DNA from: an uncultured Lachnospiraceae bacterium
GTDB taxonomy: Bacteria > Bacillota_A > Clostridia > Lachnospirales > Lachnospiraceae
Reading direction: 5' to 3'
DNA length: 42,635 nt
NCBI GenBank assembly: GCA_947564305.1
Contig: CANOBT010000031.1
Span: forward strand, 1 to 42,635
The notes under the pieces were generated by a model. The model ran no database searches, was not told the origin of the DNA, and saw nothing but the letters and a program-made list of their open reading frames with translations. A program made the position numbers and the translations under genes. Below, piece after piece: positions 31,977 to 40,922 of the stretch (position 1 is its first letter; every line of letters begins with the position of its first letter).

Positions 31977-33512
31977 ATGTATGCTCAGATTCAGAAGAAA
32001 CCGAAAAGAAAACAAACGCCAAAAAGCTCTTCGTTCCCGATACAGCGGCAGCCAAAAGAATACTACATTAATGGGATCACACATCTTGTATATCCTGATG
32101 GCAGCGACTCGCTGTTTAATGGGAGAGAGGGCCCAGAACTCACTGACGGAACAAAGATTGTAATAGAGGATTCCGACCAGATATGGTCGAGAAGGGGGCC
32201 GAACCAGGAAATAGGGCCTTACCATGACCAGGATAAAAAAGGCGAGCGTCAATATATATGGTTCCATGTGCTCTCTGTAGGTGACACAGACTGTAGTGAT
32301 TTGAGAGCATACGTCCGCCAGGACGCCCTTATAGGGGCACCGTATGCCGGAAGCAGCGTGCTTCCTTATGCCCCGTCTTTCGAGGCTACCTATCTTTTGC
32401 CGGGCCGCAATGCGTATGACGGTCTGCCGGTCAGCGAACGTGCAATGAACAGGGTTGCCAGGGGGTATAATTCTTATGACTGCGACAAAAAGGCGACGCC
32501 GCATATTGCTATCATGGAGATGGGCAACCAGCTTTTCATAGCGGGTAATACGACAGGTGATTTTTCATTTGAGAACGCCCCCGTGCTCCTCACGGAACTG
32601 CGCAGGCGGCTCGTCTGTCAGGAGGAGGGTTATAAAAATTATTATGGTTTAAAAAAGCATAATATTTTTATAGAGAACCTTGAGAAGAAGACAGGGATGG
32701 ATATGTTGGGAAGGGCGGAGATTCCAGGCAGCGAACTTACGGCAGAAGCGGAAGTGCACGCCTTTTACGGGGCATACCGAATAATAAAAAATAACCTGTG
32801 CGTCCTCGAGGGATATGACAGCGGGCAATTACCCGAAAACTTGCAGAAGATGGTCAAAAATACAAAAAAATGCGTTTACCAGGTGGCGTTGGCTGTTAAA
32901 ATGTATATCAAGCTATTTTTGCAGAAAGAAAACAGGTACCACCAAGATATCCAGGACCCGTTAATGGGCGCGGTAGGCGCTTCTTTGCGCGAGCAGGTGC
33001 CTGTCATCAATGTTACTCCCGAATATCTTACAGAGAAATATCTTACAGCGAAATCTGCCTGTGGTATTTCATATAACCAGACCCACACACATCAGCATGG
33101 AGAAATGCTTCTGCTAGATATTCTGTTTTTTGATGAGCAAATAAAGGACATTGATCCTTCCAAGCCAAGGCAGCGGCTTACGCAGATTTTTATTGGCGGT
33201 GCGCTGTTGGATTGTCTTTTCTGCCACTGGGCGCATGCGTTATTTAATGAGTATGTAGGACCACGAAAGGGAATCCAGGTTGTTACCAGCGGTACCCACG
33301 GAAGCGTGCCGCCGACACATTGGCGGGTACCGCTGTGGATGCGCGCCGTCCCGAAAGCGTTAGATGACTTGCGCGATCGGATTATGCACATGGAGGGATG
33401 GAATTATGACCAAAAAGGTTATTTGTTCCGGCACGCGAATTCAGGCGAAAAGCCGCTGTCTGCGGACCTGGCGCCGGACAAGTCTGATTCGGATGAATTT
33501 GAATTTTTCTAA
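31977..33512 (+). CDS. Orphan protein with injection-system-like leader and deaminase-like C-terminal signature
   Basis: A 511-residue protein with no close relative that I recognise. It starts MYAQIQKKPKRKQTPKSSSF and continues PIQRQPKEYY: a short, basic, disordered leader ending in an I-Q-R motif, similar to cargo of extracellular contractile injection systems. There is no Sec signal or membrane segment. The strand pair PHIAIMEMGNQLFIAGNT (about residues 175-192), then HGE (374-376) and LLDCLFCHWA with C413 and C416, gives the H-x-E...C-x2-C zinc signature of the cytidine deaminase-like fold, with about 180 extra residues between the first strands and HGE. ATG 31977 lies 8 bases after AAGGAGG; the frame opens earlier at 31914. 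No immunity gene or injection-system gene is visible. Function is inferred only. Confidence 0.8.
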   Translation: MYAQIQKKPKRKQTPKSSSFPIQRQPKEYYINGITHLVYPDGSDSLFNGREGPELTDGTKIVIEDSDQIWSRRGPNQEIGPYHDQDKKGERQYIWFHVLSVGDTDCSDLRAYVRQDALIGAPYAGSSVLPYAPSFEATYLLPGRNAYDGLPVSERAMNRVARGYNSYDCDKKATPHIAIMEMGNQLFIAGNTTGDFSFENAPVLLTELRRRLVCQEEGYKNYYGLKKHNIFIENLEKKTGMDMLGRAEIPGSELTAEAEVHAFYGAYRIIKNNLCVLEGYDSGQLPENLQKMVKNTKKCVYQVALAVKMYIKLFLQKENRYHQDIQDPLMGAVGASLREQVPVINVTPEYLTEKYLTAKSACGISYNQTHTHQHGEMLLLDILFFDEQIKDIDPSKPRQRLTQIFIGGALLDCLFCHWAHALFNEYVGPRKGIQVVTSGTHGSVPPTHWRVPLWMRAVPKALDDLRDRIMHMEGWNYDQKGYLFRHANSGEKPLSADLAPDKSDSDEFEFF

Positions 33513-33515
33513 CTG

Positions 33516-33544
33516 TTGACTTTTAGCCCCTATAGGCGTACAAT
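33516..33544 (+). promoter_or_regulatory. Promoter of the YitT-like gene
   Basis: TTGACT (33516-33521), a 17-bp spacer and TACAAT (33539-33544), three bases after the preceding stop codon. Confidence 0.82.
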
Positions 33545-33625
33545 CCGAAACAGAGGTAAAAGGAGTTTTTTACATAGGAAATCAATTTGCCGCGCAGATT
33601 GGTTACAAGATTAAGGGGTAAACAA

Positions 33626-34468
33626 ATGAGGACAAAATTTCATAGTTTCTTTATGATGACAGTCGCGACGTTTATTATGGCCGTGGGAGTGTATTTTTTC
33701 AAGTTCACCAACAATTTTACGTTCGGCGGCATCACGGGTCTTGCAGTCCTGGTCGCAAAATCCGGCGTGATCTCGGCTTCTGACTTTTCTTTTGTGGCAA
33801 ATATGGTTCTTCTGGTAATCGGAGCTGTCATATTGGGACGCAAGTTCGTAGCAAAAACAGCGTATTGCAGCGTATTACTTTCCGTCCTGCTGTCTCTGTT
33901 TGAGAGAATCTGGCCCATGGAGCGCCCGTTCACGAACGAGCCGCTTCTGGAAGTCATATTTGCAATCGTGCTTCCGGCATTTGGTTCTGCAATTTTGTTC
34001 AATATCGGCGCATCCAGCGGCGGGACGGATATCATTGCAATGATTTTGAAAAAATATTCCAGTGTGGATATCGGCCGGGCGCTGATTCTTTCGGATGTAG
34101 CGATTACGGTTGCCGGTTTCTTCGTGTTTAATGTGGAAGTAGGGCTTTATTCCTGCCTTGGTCTGGCATTCCGTTCCGTGCTGGTAGACAACTTTATTGA
34201 GAGTTTGAATCTTTCCAAGTATTTCAATGTTTTCTGCAGCAGGCCGGATGAAATCTGTGATTTTATTGTCCATGAACTGAATCGGAGTGCGACGATTGCC
34301 GAAGGGCACGGAGCGTTTTCGGGCTCTCAGAAATACATTATTTTCACCGTATTGAGCCGCCATCAGGCGGTACTTCTGAGAAATTTTATCAGGGAAGAAG
34401 ACCCTTCTGCGTTTATTCTGATTTCCAATACGAGTGAGATTATTGGAAAAGGGTTCCATAGTATATAG
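33626..34468 (+). CDS. YitT family membrane protein (DUF161/DUF2179)
   Basis: The 280-residue protein has five to six membrane segments (residues 10-190) with the NNFTFGGITGLAVL and NIGASSGGTDIIAMIL motifs of the YitT family, then a cytoplasmic DUF2179 domain (KYIIFTVLSRHQAVLLRNFI ... SEIIGKGF). The function is not established. I chose the ATG at 33626, after AAGGGGT; an earlier in-frame start at 33587 lacks a good site. It has its own promoter. Confidence 0.92.
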   Translation: MRTKFHSFFMMTVATFIMAVGVYFFKFTNNFTFGGITGLAVLVAKSGVISASDFSFVANMVLLVIGAVILGRKFVAKTAYCSVLLSVLLSLFERIWPMERPFTNEPLLEVIFAIVLPAFGSAILFNIGASSGGTDIIAMILKKYSSVDIGRALILSDVAITVAGFFVFNVEVGLYSCLGLAFRSVLVDNFIESLNLSKYFNVFCSRPDEICDFIVHELNRSATIAEGHGAFSGSQKYIIFTVLSRHQAVLLRNFIREEDPSAFILISNTSEIIGKGFHSI

Positions 34469-34514
34469 TATAGAAGATAATAGCATAAACTAATTACAAA
34501 TGAGAGGTGCAAGA

Positions 34515-36053
34515 ATGATAACAGTAAAAGAATACAAAGGACATATCAGAAATTGGGAAGCCCTTTGCAAAGAATTGGAGATTGATTCTTCTTTATCCCG
34601 CGAGGTGCGTGAGCAGGAAATATTGGTGAAAGCGTATGCTGCATGGGGGCGGAAAATGGCAGACCATATGTATGGGATGTTTGCGTTTGCGCTGTGGGAT
34701 GAAGAGAAGGAAGAGCTGTTTTGTCTGAGAGACCAGTTTGGGACAAAACCTTTCTATTATTATCAGACAGCAGATGGTCGTCTCCTTTACGGCACATCCA
34801 TCCGTAAAATTTTGGAGCAGCCGGGATTTGTGAAAGAATTGAATGAGGAGATGCTGCAGTTATATCTCAGTCTGACCTATGTGGCAGGAGAGGATACCTT
34901 TTTTAAGGGTATGAAAAAACTTTTGCCGGGGCGGTATCTGCTCTGGAAAGATGGAAAAATGGAAATCAAGCGTTACTGGCGGCCGGAATTCCATCCGGAT
35001 GAGAGCAAATCGCTGGAAGAGTGGGCGGATGAGATCCATACGACGTTGAAAACAATCATGCCGGAAGTGAAGGCGAAGGATGAGAGCGCAGAGTCCTTTT
35101 TGTCGGGCGGTGTGGATTCCTCCTATGTACTGGCGATGTCAGATGTTGAAAATGCGGATACCTGCGGTTATGTGGAGGAGCGTTTTGACGAGTCCCGCCT
35201 GGCAGCGGAGACGGTAAAGATTTTAGGGCGGAAATGTTTCCGCAGTCTGATTACGCCGGAACAGTATTTTGAAATTGTGCCTCATGTGATGTACCACATG
35301 GAGCAGCCTCTTGGCGACGCGTCTGCGATTGTATTTGCCATTGCATGCCAGGATACGGCGAAGCATACGAAGCTTTGTTATTCAGGCGAAGGTGCGGACG
35401 AGTTCTTTGGCGGATATAACATGTACCGCAACGCAGAACGCTATGGTGACAATCTAAAGACATTCTATGTGGGTAATACGAATATTATGAAGGAAGACGA
35501 AAAAAAGAAGATATTGAAGAGATATTATGAGGGTGTGCTGCCAATCAATCTGGTGAAAGAGATTTATGAAGAGAACGAAGGGCAGGACCCGCTGACGAAA
35601 ATGTCAGATGTAGATATTCAGATCTGGCTTGAGGGCGATATTTACCTGAATGTAGATAAAATGAGTACTGCGGCCGGATTGGAGATTCGGATGCCTTTGA
35701 CAGACCGAAGGATTTTTGACATTGCATCCCGTATGCCTTCAAAATATAAAGTTAATGAGGAGCAGAATAAGGTGGCATTCCGTACTGCCGCGGCAAAAGT
35801 GCTGCCGGAGGAAATTGCATTCCGCAAGAAATTAGGATTTATTGTGCCGATTCGTATCTGGATGGCGGACGATAGATACAACCAGGATGTGAGAGCAAAA
35901 TTCCACAGTGAGATGGCGGAAAAATTCTTTAATGTTGATGAGATTAATGCGATTTTTGATGATTACATTGGAGGAAATTCGGATAACTGGAGAAAGGTGT
36001 GGACAATCTATACGTTTCTGGTGTGGTATGAGGAGTATTTTGTGAAGCGGTAG
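34515..36053 (+). CDS. Asparagine synthetase-like protein lacking the glutaminase cysteine
   Basis: The 512-residue protein has the AsnB order but starts late. Normal AsnB begins Met-Cys-Gly-Ile with Cys as the glutaminase nucleophile; here MITVKEYKGHIRNWEALCKE aligns with the family's NGEIYNH region about 60 residues in. The rest of the Ntn domain remains (MYGMFAFALWDEEKEELF, RDQFGTKPFYY). The synthetase domain looks intact, with the PP-loop SGGVDSS (197-203), CYSGEGADEFFGGY and AAGLEIRMPLTDRR. It may use free ammonia or serve another amide-forming role. The ATG at 34515 follows GAGAGGTG; there is no upstream in-frame Cys start, and the YitT gene ends 46 bases before. Confidence 0.88.
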   Translation: MITVKEYKGHIRNWEALCKELEIDSSLSREVREQEILVKAYAAWGRKMADHMYGMFAFALWDEEKEELFCLRDQFGTKPFYYYQTADGRLLYGTSIRKILEQPGFVKELNEEMLQLYLSLTYVAGEDTFFKGMKKLLPGRYLLWKDGKMEIKRYWRPEFHPDESKSLEEWADEIHTTLKTIMPEVKAKDESAESFLSGGVDSSYVLAMSDVENADTCGYVEERFDESRLAAETVKILGRKCFRSLITPEQYFEIVPHVMYHMEQPLGDASAIVFAIACQDTAKHTKLCYSGEGADEFFGGYNMYRNAERYGDNLKTFYVGNTNIMKEDEKKKILKRYYEGVLPINLVKEIYEENEGQDPLTKMSDVDIQIWLEGDIYLNVDKMSTAAGLEIRMPLTDRRIFDIASRMPSKYKVNEEQNKVAFRTAAAKVLPEEIAFRKKLGFIVPIRIWMADDRYNQDVRAKFHSEMAEKFFNVDEINAIFDDYIGGNSDNWRKVWTIYTFLVWYEEYFVKR

Positions 36054-36135
36054 CAGGTGCTGTTTGTATCAGGAAATTTCTATTAATGGTTATTCAAAAG
36101 CTGTATAGACCAAATATCTAATCTGTTACAAGTAT

Positions 36136-36172
36136 GAAAAAGTGCCCCTGCGCATGGCGAGGGCGCTTTTTT
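36136..36172 (+). terminator. Terminator after the asparagine synthetase-like gene
   Basis: AAAAAGTGCCC and GGGCGCTTTTTT pair with one wobble around a 13-base loop, with a T-run. The remaining bases up to 36345 hold no gene. Confidence 0.82.
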
Positions 36173-36345
36173 CTGCATTATCAATAATCATTTTTGTTTT
36201 GGAGAGAACGTTGAGGCTTGTAGTGTTTATAAAGTGGTAAAAAAACGGGAAAACCTAAATTTTCTTATTCTCTTTTTTATAAAAATGCGATATACTACAT
36301 ACAATAAATGCCATACAGAAGAAAAATCAGAAAGAGGAAAAAGTA

Positions 36346-36753
36346 ATGAGAGACGATAATTGCATATTTTGTAAAATTGCGGCGGGTGAGATTCCGTCGG
36401 CGACATTGTACGAAGATGAAGATTTCCGGGTGATTCTGGATTTAGGACCGGCATCAAAGGGGCATGCATTGATTATTCCGAAGGAACACTATCGGAATTT
36501 ATTTGATTTAGAGGATGAATTGGCGGCAAAAGCACTGGTGCTTGCGAAGAAAATGACGGTAAAGCTGAAAGACATTCTGGAATGCGACGGCTATAATATT
36601 GTACAGAATAATGAAGAGGTCGCAGGCCAGACGGTATTTCATTTCCATATGCATATGATTCCGCGGTATAAGGGAGACAAAGTAGGCCTTGGATGGCATG
36701 TGGGGAAACTGGAAGAAAAGGATAAGGAAGAGATCCTGAATAAACTGAAATAG
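36346..36753 (+). CDS. HIT family protein (histidine triad nucleotide-binding hydrolase)
   Basis: The 135-residue protein starts with DDNCIFCKIAAGEIPS and carries the histidine triad HFHMHMIPR (H99, H101, H103), as in Hint-type phosphoramidases and dinucleotide hydrolases. The CxxC at residues 6-9 is a common zinc site in the family. It is followed 18 bases later by a sigma-factor gene and probably shares its transcript. Confidence 0.95.
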   Translation: MRDDNCIFCKIAAGEIPSATLYEDEDFRVILDLGPASKGHALIIPKEHYRNLFDLEDELAAKALVLAKKMTVKLKDILECDGYNIVQNNEEVAGQTVFHFHMHMIPRYKGDKVGLGWHVGKLEEKDKEEILNKLK

Positions 36754-36771
36754 CAGACCGGAGAAAGAAAA

Positions 36772-37335
36772 GTGACTGAGAACATAGGATTTAATAAGGT
36801 TTACAATGATTATAAAAATCTTGTTCTGAAGGCAGCGCATATTTACACGGGCGATCTTGACACGGCAGAGGACGTTATGCAGGAGACTTTTCTGGCATTG
36901 TACAGCGATATGTCGGAGAAAGGCATTGAAAATATAGAAGAATACAGCAATATCAAGTCATGGTTATATACGACAGCAAAGCATCGTGCGATCAATTATC
37001 GTAAAAAGACAAACAAAGTCATCTCGGCGGATTCGGAAGAGGGCGCTGATGCGATGCAGTCAGCAGTAAGCGAAAGCATGGAATCCATGTATCTGAATGA
37101 AATGACGGAGAAAATGCGCAGTGACCTTCATGAGCGGATTTTTACCGCATTGATGAAGAAAAACAAGCGTTGGCATGAAGCAATCATGATGATCTGTTAT
37201 CTGGGAGTTCCGACGGAGGAAGCAGCCGGCAGACTTCGTATGACGGAAAATGCATTGTATGTGATGATGCACAGGGCAAGAAACTGGATACAGAATGAAT
37301 TTGGCGTGGAATACGAGGAATTAAACCGATTCTGA
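36772..37335 (+). CDS. RNA polymerase sigma factor, sigma-70 family (ECF type)
   Basis: The 187-residue protein starts at a GTG with GGAG eight bases upstream. Region 2 is visible in LDTAEDVMQETFLALYSDM and SWLYTTAKHRAINYRKK; region 4 in AIMMICYLGVPTEEAAGRLRMTENALYVMMHRARNWIQ. There is no region 3, as in ECF sigma factors. Its usual companion is a membrane protein of the DUF4367 kind; one lies at 38734-40023, beyond the oppositely oriented murG. Targets unknown. Confidence 0.9.
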   Translation: MTENIGFNKVYNDYKNLVLKAAHIYTGDLDTAEDVMQETFLALYSDMSEKGIENIEEYSNIKSWLYTTAKHRAINYRKKTNKVISADSEEGADAMQSAVSESMESMYLNEMTEKMRSDLHERIFTALMKKNKRWHEAIMMICYLGVPTEEAAGRLRMTENALYVMMHRARNWIQNEFGVEYEELNRF

Positions 37336-37418
37336 GGGAAAAAACGCCAGTTACCGTATTCGGGCCATTGAAGGCTGTCCGGCGGCGAGGGACTGAAAGC
37401 AGTACTTCATGGGCTCGG

Positions 37419-37444
37419 GTGCTGTACATCGGGGTGTACAGCAC
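37419..37444 (+). repeat. Perfect inverted repeat between convergent sigma-factor and murG genes
   Basis: GTGCTGTACA (37419-37428) and TGTACAGCAC (37435-37444) form a 10-bp stem with a 6-base loop. There is no T-run on either strand, so termination would need a factor or the stem protects RNA ends. Confidence 0.65.
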
Positions 37445-37483
37445 CGCGAACAGTAACGCTGACTGCGTTGATGGAAGATGCCT

Positions 37484-38554
37484 TTACCGTACGGTATGGA
37501 CTTCTTCGATGAGCTGTATAATGGTATTGATAGAATCATGCTGGCCGGAATCTCGCATGGCATCCATGTAGGAGGCGCGGTTCTGATAGAGCTGATTCAC
37601 GGCATCTAAAAGGGATTCCTTCGTAACCTCTTCTTCTTCGAGTACAACGCTGAATCCCTGACGTTCAAAGGAACGGGCGTTCAGGATCTGGTCCCCGCGG
37701 CTGGCATTTGCGGAGAGCGGAATGAGGAGGTTTGGTTTTCTCAGCGCAAGCAGTTCACAGATGGCGTTCGCACCGGCACGGGAAATGACCAGGTCGGACA
37801 GGGCGAAGATATCTCTCAGCTCATTGCTGATATATTCGAACTGTTTGTAGCCTTTTGTGCCGGCCAGCGAGTCATCCAGCTTTCCTTTGCCGCAGAGGTG
37901 GACCACCTGGAAGTGTTCCAGAAGTTCCGGCAGTGCGGCGCGCACAGCATTATTGACCGCTACAGAACCAAGACTTCCGCCAATGACAAGGATGACAGGC
38001 TTATCCGCGGAAAAACCGCATAAGTCCATGGCAGCAACTCTATTGCCGGATAATAATTCCTGGCGGATTGGAGAACCTGTCAGGAGTGCCTTTTCTTTTG
38101 GCAGATGTTCCAGGGTCTCGGGAAAGTTGCAGCAGACCTTCGTGGCAGAAGGAAGGGCAATTTTGTTCGCGAGTCCGGGAGTCATGTCTGACTCATGGAT
38201 GATGACAGGGACTTTTGCTTTTTTTCCGGCGAGGACCACGGGAACAGAAACAAAGCCGCCTTTGGAAAAGATGACATCGGGCTTCAGTTCACGAATCAGT
38301 TTTCTGGCTTCGCCCAGACCCTTCAGCACACGGAAAGGGTCCGTGAAGTTCTGAACACTGAAGTAGCGGCGAAGTTTTCCGGAAGAGATTCCGTGATAGG
38401 GAATGTGGAAAGGCTCGATCAGATCCTTTTCGATGCCGTTATAGGAGCCGATATATTGAATATCATATCCCATCTCTTTCAAGCGGGGGATCAGGGCGAT
38501 ATTCGGAGTGACGTGCCCGGCGGTTCCGCCGCCGGTGAGTATGATTCGTTTCAT
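37484..38554 (-). CDS. murG: UDP-N-acetylglucosamine--undecaprenyl-pyrophosphoryl-MurNAc-pentapeptide GlcNAc transferase MurG
   Basis: The 356-residue protein is a full-length Mur[19 protein letters not shown] at residues 8-25, [47 protein letters not shown] and the donor-site [25 protein letters not shown]. It makes lipid II from lipid I on the inner face of the membrane. The start has GGAGG nine bases upstream. It stands alone here, away from the usual dcw cluster, as happens in several Lachnospiraceae. A possible promoter (TTGACT, 17 bp, AATATG) lies on the minus strand at 38597-38625. Confidence 0.96.
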   Translation of the reverse strand: MKRIILTGGGTAGHVTPNIALIPRLKEMGYDIQYIGSYNGIEKDLIEPFHIPYHGISSGKLRRYFSVQNFTDPFRVLKGLGEARKLIRELKPDVIFSKGGFVSVPVVLAGKKAKVPVIIHESDMTPGLANKIALPSATKVCCNFPETLEHLPKEKALLTGSPIRQELLSGNRVAAMDLCGFSADKPVILVIGGSLGSVAVNNAVRAALPELLEHFQVVHLCGKGKLDDSLAGTKGYKQFEYISNELRDIFALSDLVISRAGANAICELLALRKPNLLIPLSANASRGDQILNARSFERQGFSVVLEEEEVTKESLLDAVNQLYQNRASYMDAMRDSGQHDSINTIIQLIEEVHTVR

Positions 38555-38733
38555 ATTATAAATACCTCCAGATTCACTATATTTGGACTATAGATTCATA
38601 TTAATCTTATTTAAGGAAAAGTCAAGTAGAAAGTGTGATGCGAAAAGTAAAGGAAGTGTATGAAATAACTGCGCGGGCCATGCAGGCTGTCGTTATACAA
38701 TTCCGAAATAGATAAAAGGTAAGGGGCAAGAGT

Positions 38734-40023
38734 ATGCAAAAAAAGAGAGGATCATTATCAAGATCACTATCACTGCGCCAGGAAATAGAACGGGAAGCAC
38801 AAGAAATAGAAAAAGAAATGAAGCGGCATCCGGAGCTTGACGGTCTTCAGGTGACGGAGGAGATGGATGCGGCTCTTTTGAAAAAGATACAGGCCTATGA
38901 GGAAGAACTGGAAGAGGAGCGTGAGGCTGTAAAGAGGGTGGAAGAGAATCTCCGGCGGGGACATTATCTTTCGGCGGACGAGGCGGCGGAACGCGCGGCG
39001 AAGGACGGCACAGGGAAGGGTATCAGGCACTTCAAGGTGCCGGGGGATTCCGTGGAGTTTGCCGCGGAACTTATGCCGGAAATTCCGGAAAGGTTTATTC
39101 TGGGCAGCAGGAAAAACGGCGATGCCAGGGGCATTGGATTGGATGGAATCGAGGAGCCGGTGGTTGGATACGGACTGCGTCCGGATGAAACAGCGGCAGG
39201 ATATCGGACAGAACGGCTGCATCTGGAAGCACCGGAGGTCGGCTATGCAGAAAAGGCAAGGAAGACATCAGCGGGCTATGGGGAGAGCCTGAATGAAAGT
39301 GCGGTTGGCTATGAAGAAAGCGTGAAGGCTGCTGCTGCGGAAGGTGTGATGAAAGAGCCGGGATTGCAGGAGGCAGCGGTTCCGGGAGTTACGGAAGGAA
39401 CAGCGGATGGAGCAGGAGAGAGGAAAGTGCTCTATCGGAGGAAGAAGAGAAAGTATCTGGTGGTTTCACTGGCAGCGGTACTGGTTATTGTGATGGGAGT
39501 CGGAGTGACCAGTGTGGGAAGCAAGTCACATTGGAAGGTGTTGTGGGAGAGGGTTACTGGGGGAGCGCCTATGAATGTGACAAATACGGAGGATATGGAT
39601 AACCATGAAACAAAAGATGTTAATGAGATGGATGTGTACAGGGAAATTGAGGATAAATTTCATGTTCAACCGGTAAGAATAAAATATACTCCTGCTGGTA
39701 TGAAGATAGATAAATCTGAAATTCAAGAGGATGTATTAAGAGCACAGATATTATATAAATATAAAGGAGAGATTATTAGATATAATCTTTATTTAAACGA
39801 TGCTGACTCTTCTTGGGGAGAAAACGAGGAAGATAACAAAATTGATAAATATGTCTTCTTTGTCAAGGATGTAGAAATTAAAGTGGAGGAGTTTGCAGTG
39901 CCGGATAGTTCAGAAAATCGTCAAATAGCTAATTTTGAATATAAAGGAGTACATTATCAGCTTAAAGGTATTATGGAAAAAGCTGAATTCAATAAAATTT
40001 TGGAAAATTTACATTTTTTTTAA
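38734..40023 (+). CDS. DUF4367-type single-pass membrane protein, mosaic
   Basis: The 429-residue protein has a charged helical N-terminus (HPELDGLQVTEEMDAALLKK), then a variable linker with five Gly-Tyr repeats at residues 145, 156, 170, 181 and 192 (spacing 11, 14, 11, 11), a basic stop-transfer region, one membrane segment (240-260), and an extracellular domain ending YKGVHYQLKGIMEKAEFNKI, as in DUF4367. Such proteins often accompany ECF sigma factors and may act as anti-sigma factors. Base composition changes sharply near 39,600: GC-rich before, AT-rich after, suggesting the outer domain was replaced. The start follows AAGGGGC. Function not proven. Confidence 0.82.
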   Translation: MQKKRGSLSRSLSLRQEIEREAQEIEKEMKRHPELDGLQVTEEMDAALLKKIQAYEEELEEEREAVKRVEENLRRGHYLSADEAAERAAKDGTGKGIRHFKVPGDSVEFAAELMPEIPERFILGSRKNGDARGIGLDGIEEPVVGYGLRPDETAAGYRTERLHLEAPEVGYAEKARKTSAGYGESLNESAVGYEESVKAAAAEGVMKEPGLQEAAVPGVTEGTADGAGERKVLYRRKKRKYLVVSLAAVLVIVMGVGVTSVGSKSHWKVLWERVTGGAPMNVTNTEDMDNHETKDVNEMDVYREIEDKFHVQPVRIKYTPAGMKIDKSEIQEDVLRAQILYKYKGEIIRYNLYLNDADSSWGENEEDNKIDKYVFFVKDVEIKVEEFAVPDSSENRQIANFEYKGVHYQLKGIMEKAEFNKILENLHFF

Positions 40024-40089
40024 AAAAATGCGTAAGATTTTTGAAATAAAGTTGTTTACTTAATAAAAGAAGCAAGAGGTTACCTGAGA

Positions 40090-40593
40090 ATGAAGAGAAG
40101 AATTTTATCTGTATTGTGTACTTTGTTTGTTTTATGTGGCGTGATTTTGAATATGTCTGTAAATGTAAGAGCAGAAGGCGAAGATAGCACAGGCATGATG
40201 ATAGATGGCTCGTTGCTGATTAATGACGAATATTCGAAAGGAACATCATTTAATCCGATGTTGAGAGGAAAACACCTGATGGATGGGGACAGTATCATTT
40301 CTAAGGTGGGGAATGGAAAGATTTATGTATATGGACAAACAACAGCCAATCATGATGTGGATTATGTGGCAGTTTTAATGTATGTTGAAAGACTTGATGA
40401 AGAAAAAGATTGGGAAAGTGTTACTTCTTATTCTGCAGAGAAGCATGATGCATATTATGTGATTGCAGATGACACATTGAGAGTAGAAAGAGGACACTAT
40501 TATCGAGTTCGCTGTGAACATTTTGCAGGAAATGATGATGAAGAGATGTATGATTCGGCAATTTCCTACACCGACGGAATCTGGATTCCCTAA
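40090..40593 (+). CDS. Secreted DUF6147-like protein
   Basis: The 167-residue protein has a signal peptide (MKRRILSVLCTLFVLCGVIL, cleavage near VRAEG at residue 29) and a mature part resembling DUF6147 proteins: LRGKHLMDGDSIISKVGNGK, IYVYGQTTANHDVDYVAVLM, VERGHYYRVRCEHFAG and a final TDGIWIP. Function unknown; small secreted proteins of this type are common in Lachnospiraceae. It lies 66 bases after the DUF4367-type gene and shares its AT-rich composition, so the two may have arrived together. Confidence 0.85.
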   Translation: MKRRILSVLCTLFVLCGVILNMSVNVRAEGEDSTGMMIDGSLLINDEYSKGTSFNPMLRGKHLMDGDSIISKVGNGKIYVYGQTTANHDVDYVAVLMYVERLDEEKDWESVTSYSAEKHDAYYVIADDTLRVERGHYYRVRCEHFAGNDDEEMYDSAISYTDGIWIP

Positions 40594-40612
40594 CCCCACA
40601 TAACAAAAATCC

Positions 40613-40767
40613 CCTTTGAGTGATGAGAGCAGCCGCTGTTGGTCGTATTACAGAGGAACCCATTAACTTAACATAAAATAAGAAAGAAAATAGGTTGCCT
40701 GTACCATGGAAGCGCCACTAACTTTTATACTACGATACATACGGCGGCTGCTCTCATCATTCAAAGG
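40613..40767. repeat. 155-bp element bounded by 24-bp inverted repeats
   Basis: The arms at 40613-40636 (CCTTTGAGTGATGAGAGCAG and four more bases) and 40744-40767 are reverse complements with one mismatch. The 107 bases between contain no gene. There is no obvious target duplication. It could be a MITE-like element, a structured RNA or an invertible segment. The remainder of the gap to 40,896 has no gene. Confidence 0.85.
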
Positions 40768-40896
40768 AGATATATTCAATTTTAAAAGCAGTACAATCAG
40801 AAGATGTGCTGACATATACACACAGGCCGCAGGATAGAAACCAGCGGTAAATTATGAAAAAGACAATATAAAATCCTCATAATAATCCAAGTGCAG

Positions 40897-40922
40897 GCAA
40901 CCGGAAATTATTTTCCGGTTGC
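40897..40922. terminator. Hairpin at the 3' end of the TSCPD gene
   Basis: GCAACCGGAAA (40897-40907) and TTTCCGGTTGC (40912-40922) form a perfect 11-bp stem with a 4-base loop containing the stop codon of the minus-strand gene. A short T-stretch follows only in the plus direction, so efficiency is uncertain. Confidence 0.6.

Noticed and set aside
31893..32504. 203-codon open frame on the minus strand opposite the deaminase-like gene
   Set aside because: It mirrors the plus-strand coding frame, has no ribosome-binding site and no recognisable family; the plus-strand gene has a strong AAGGAGG start.
37857..38354. 165-codon plus-strand frame opposite murG
   Set aside because: murG is full length with all motifs; the opposite frame is a by-product of its codon pattern.
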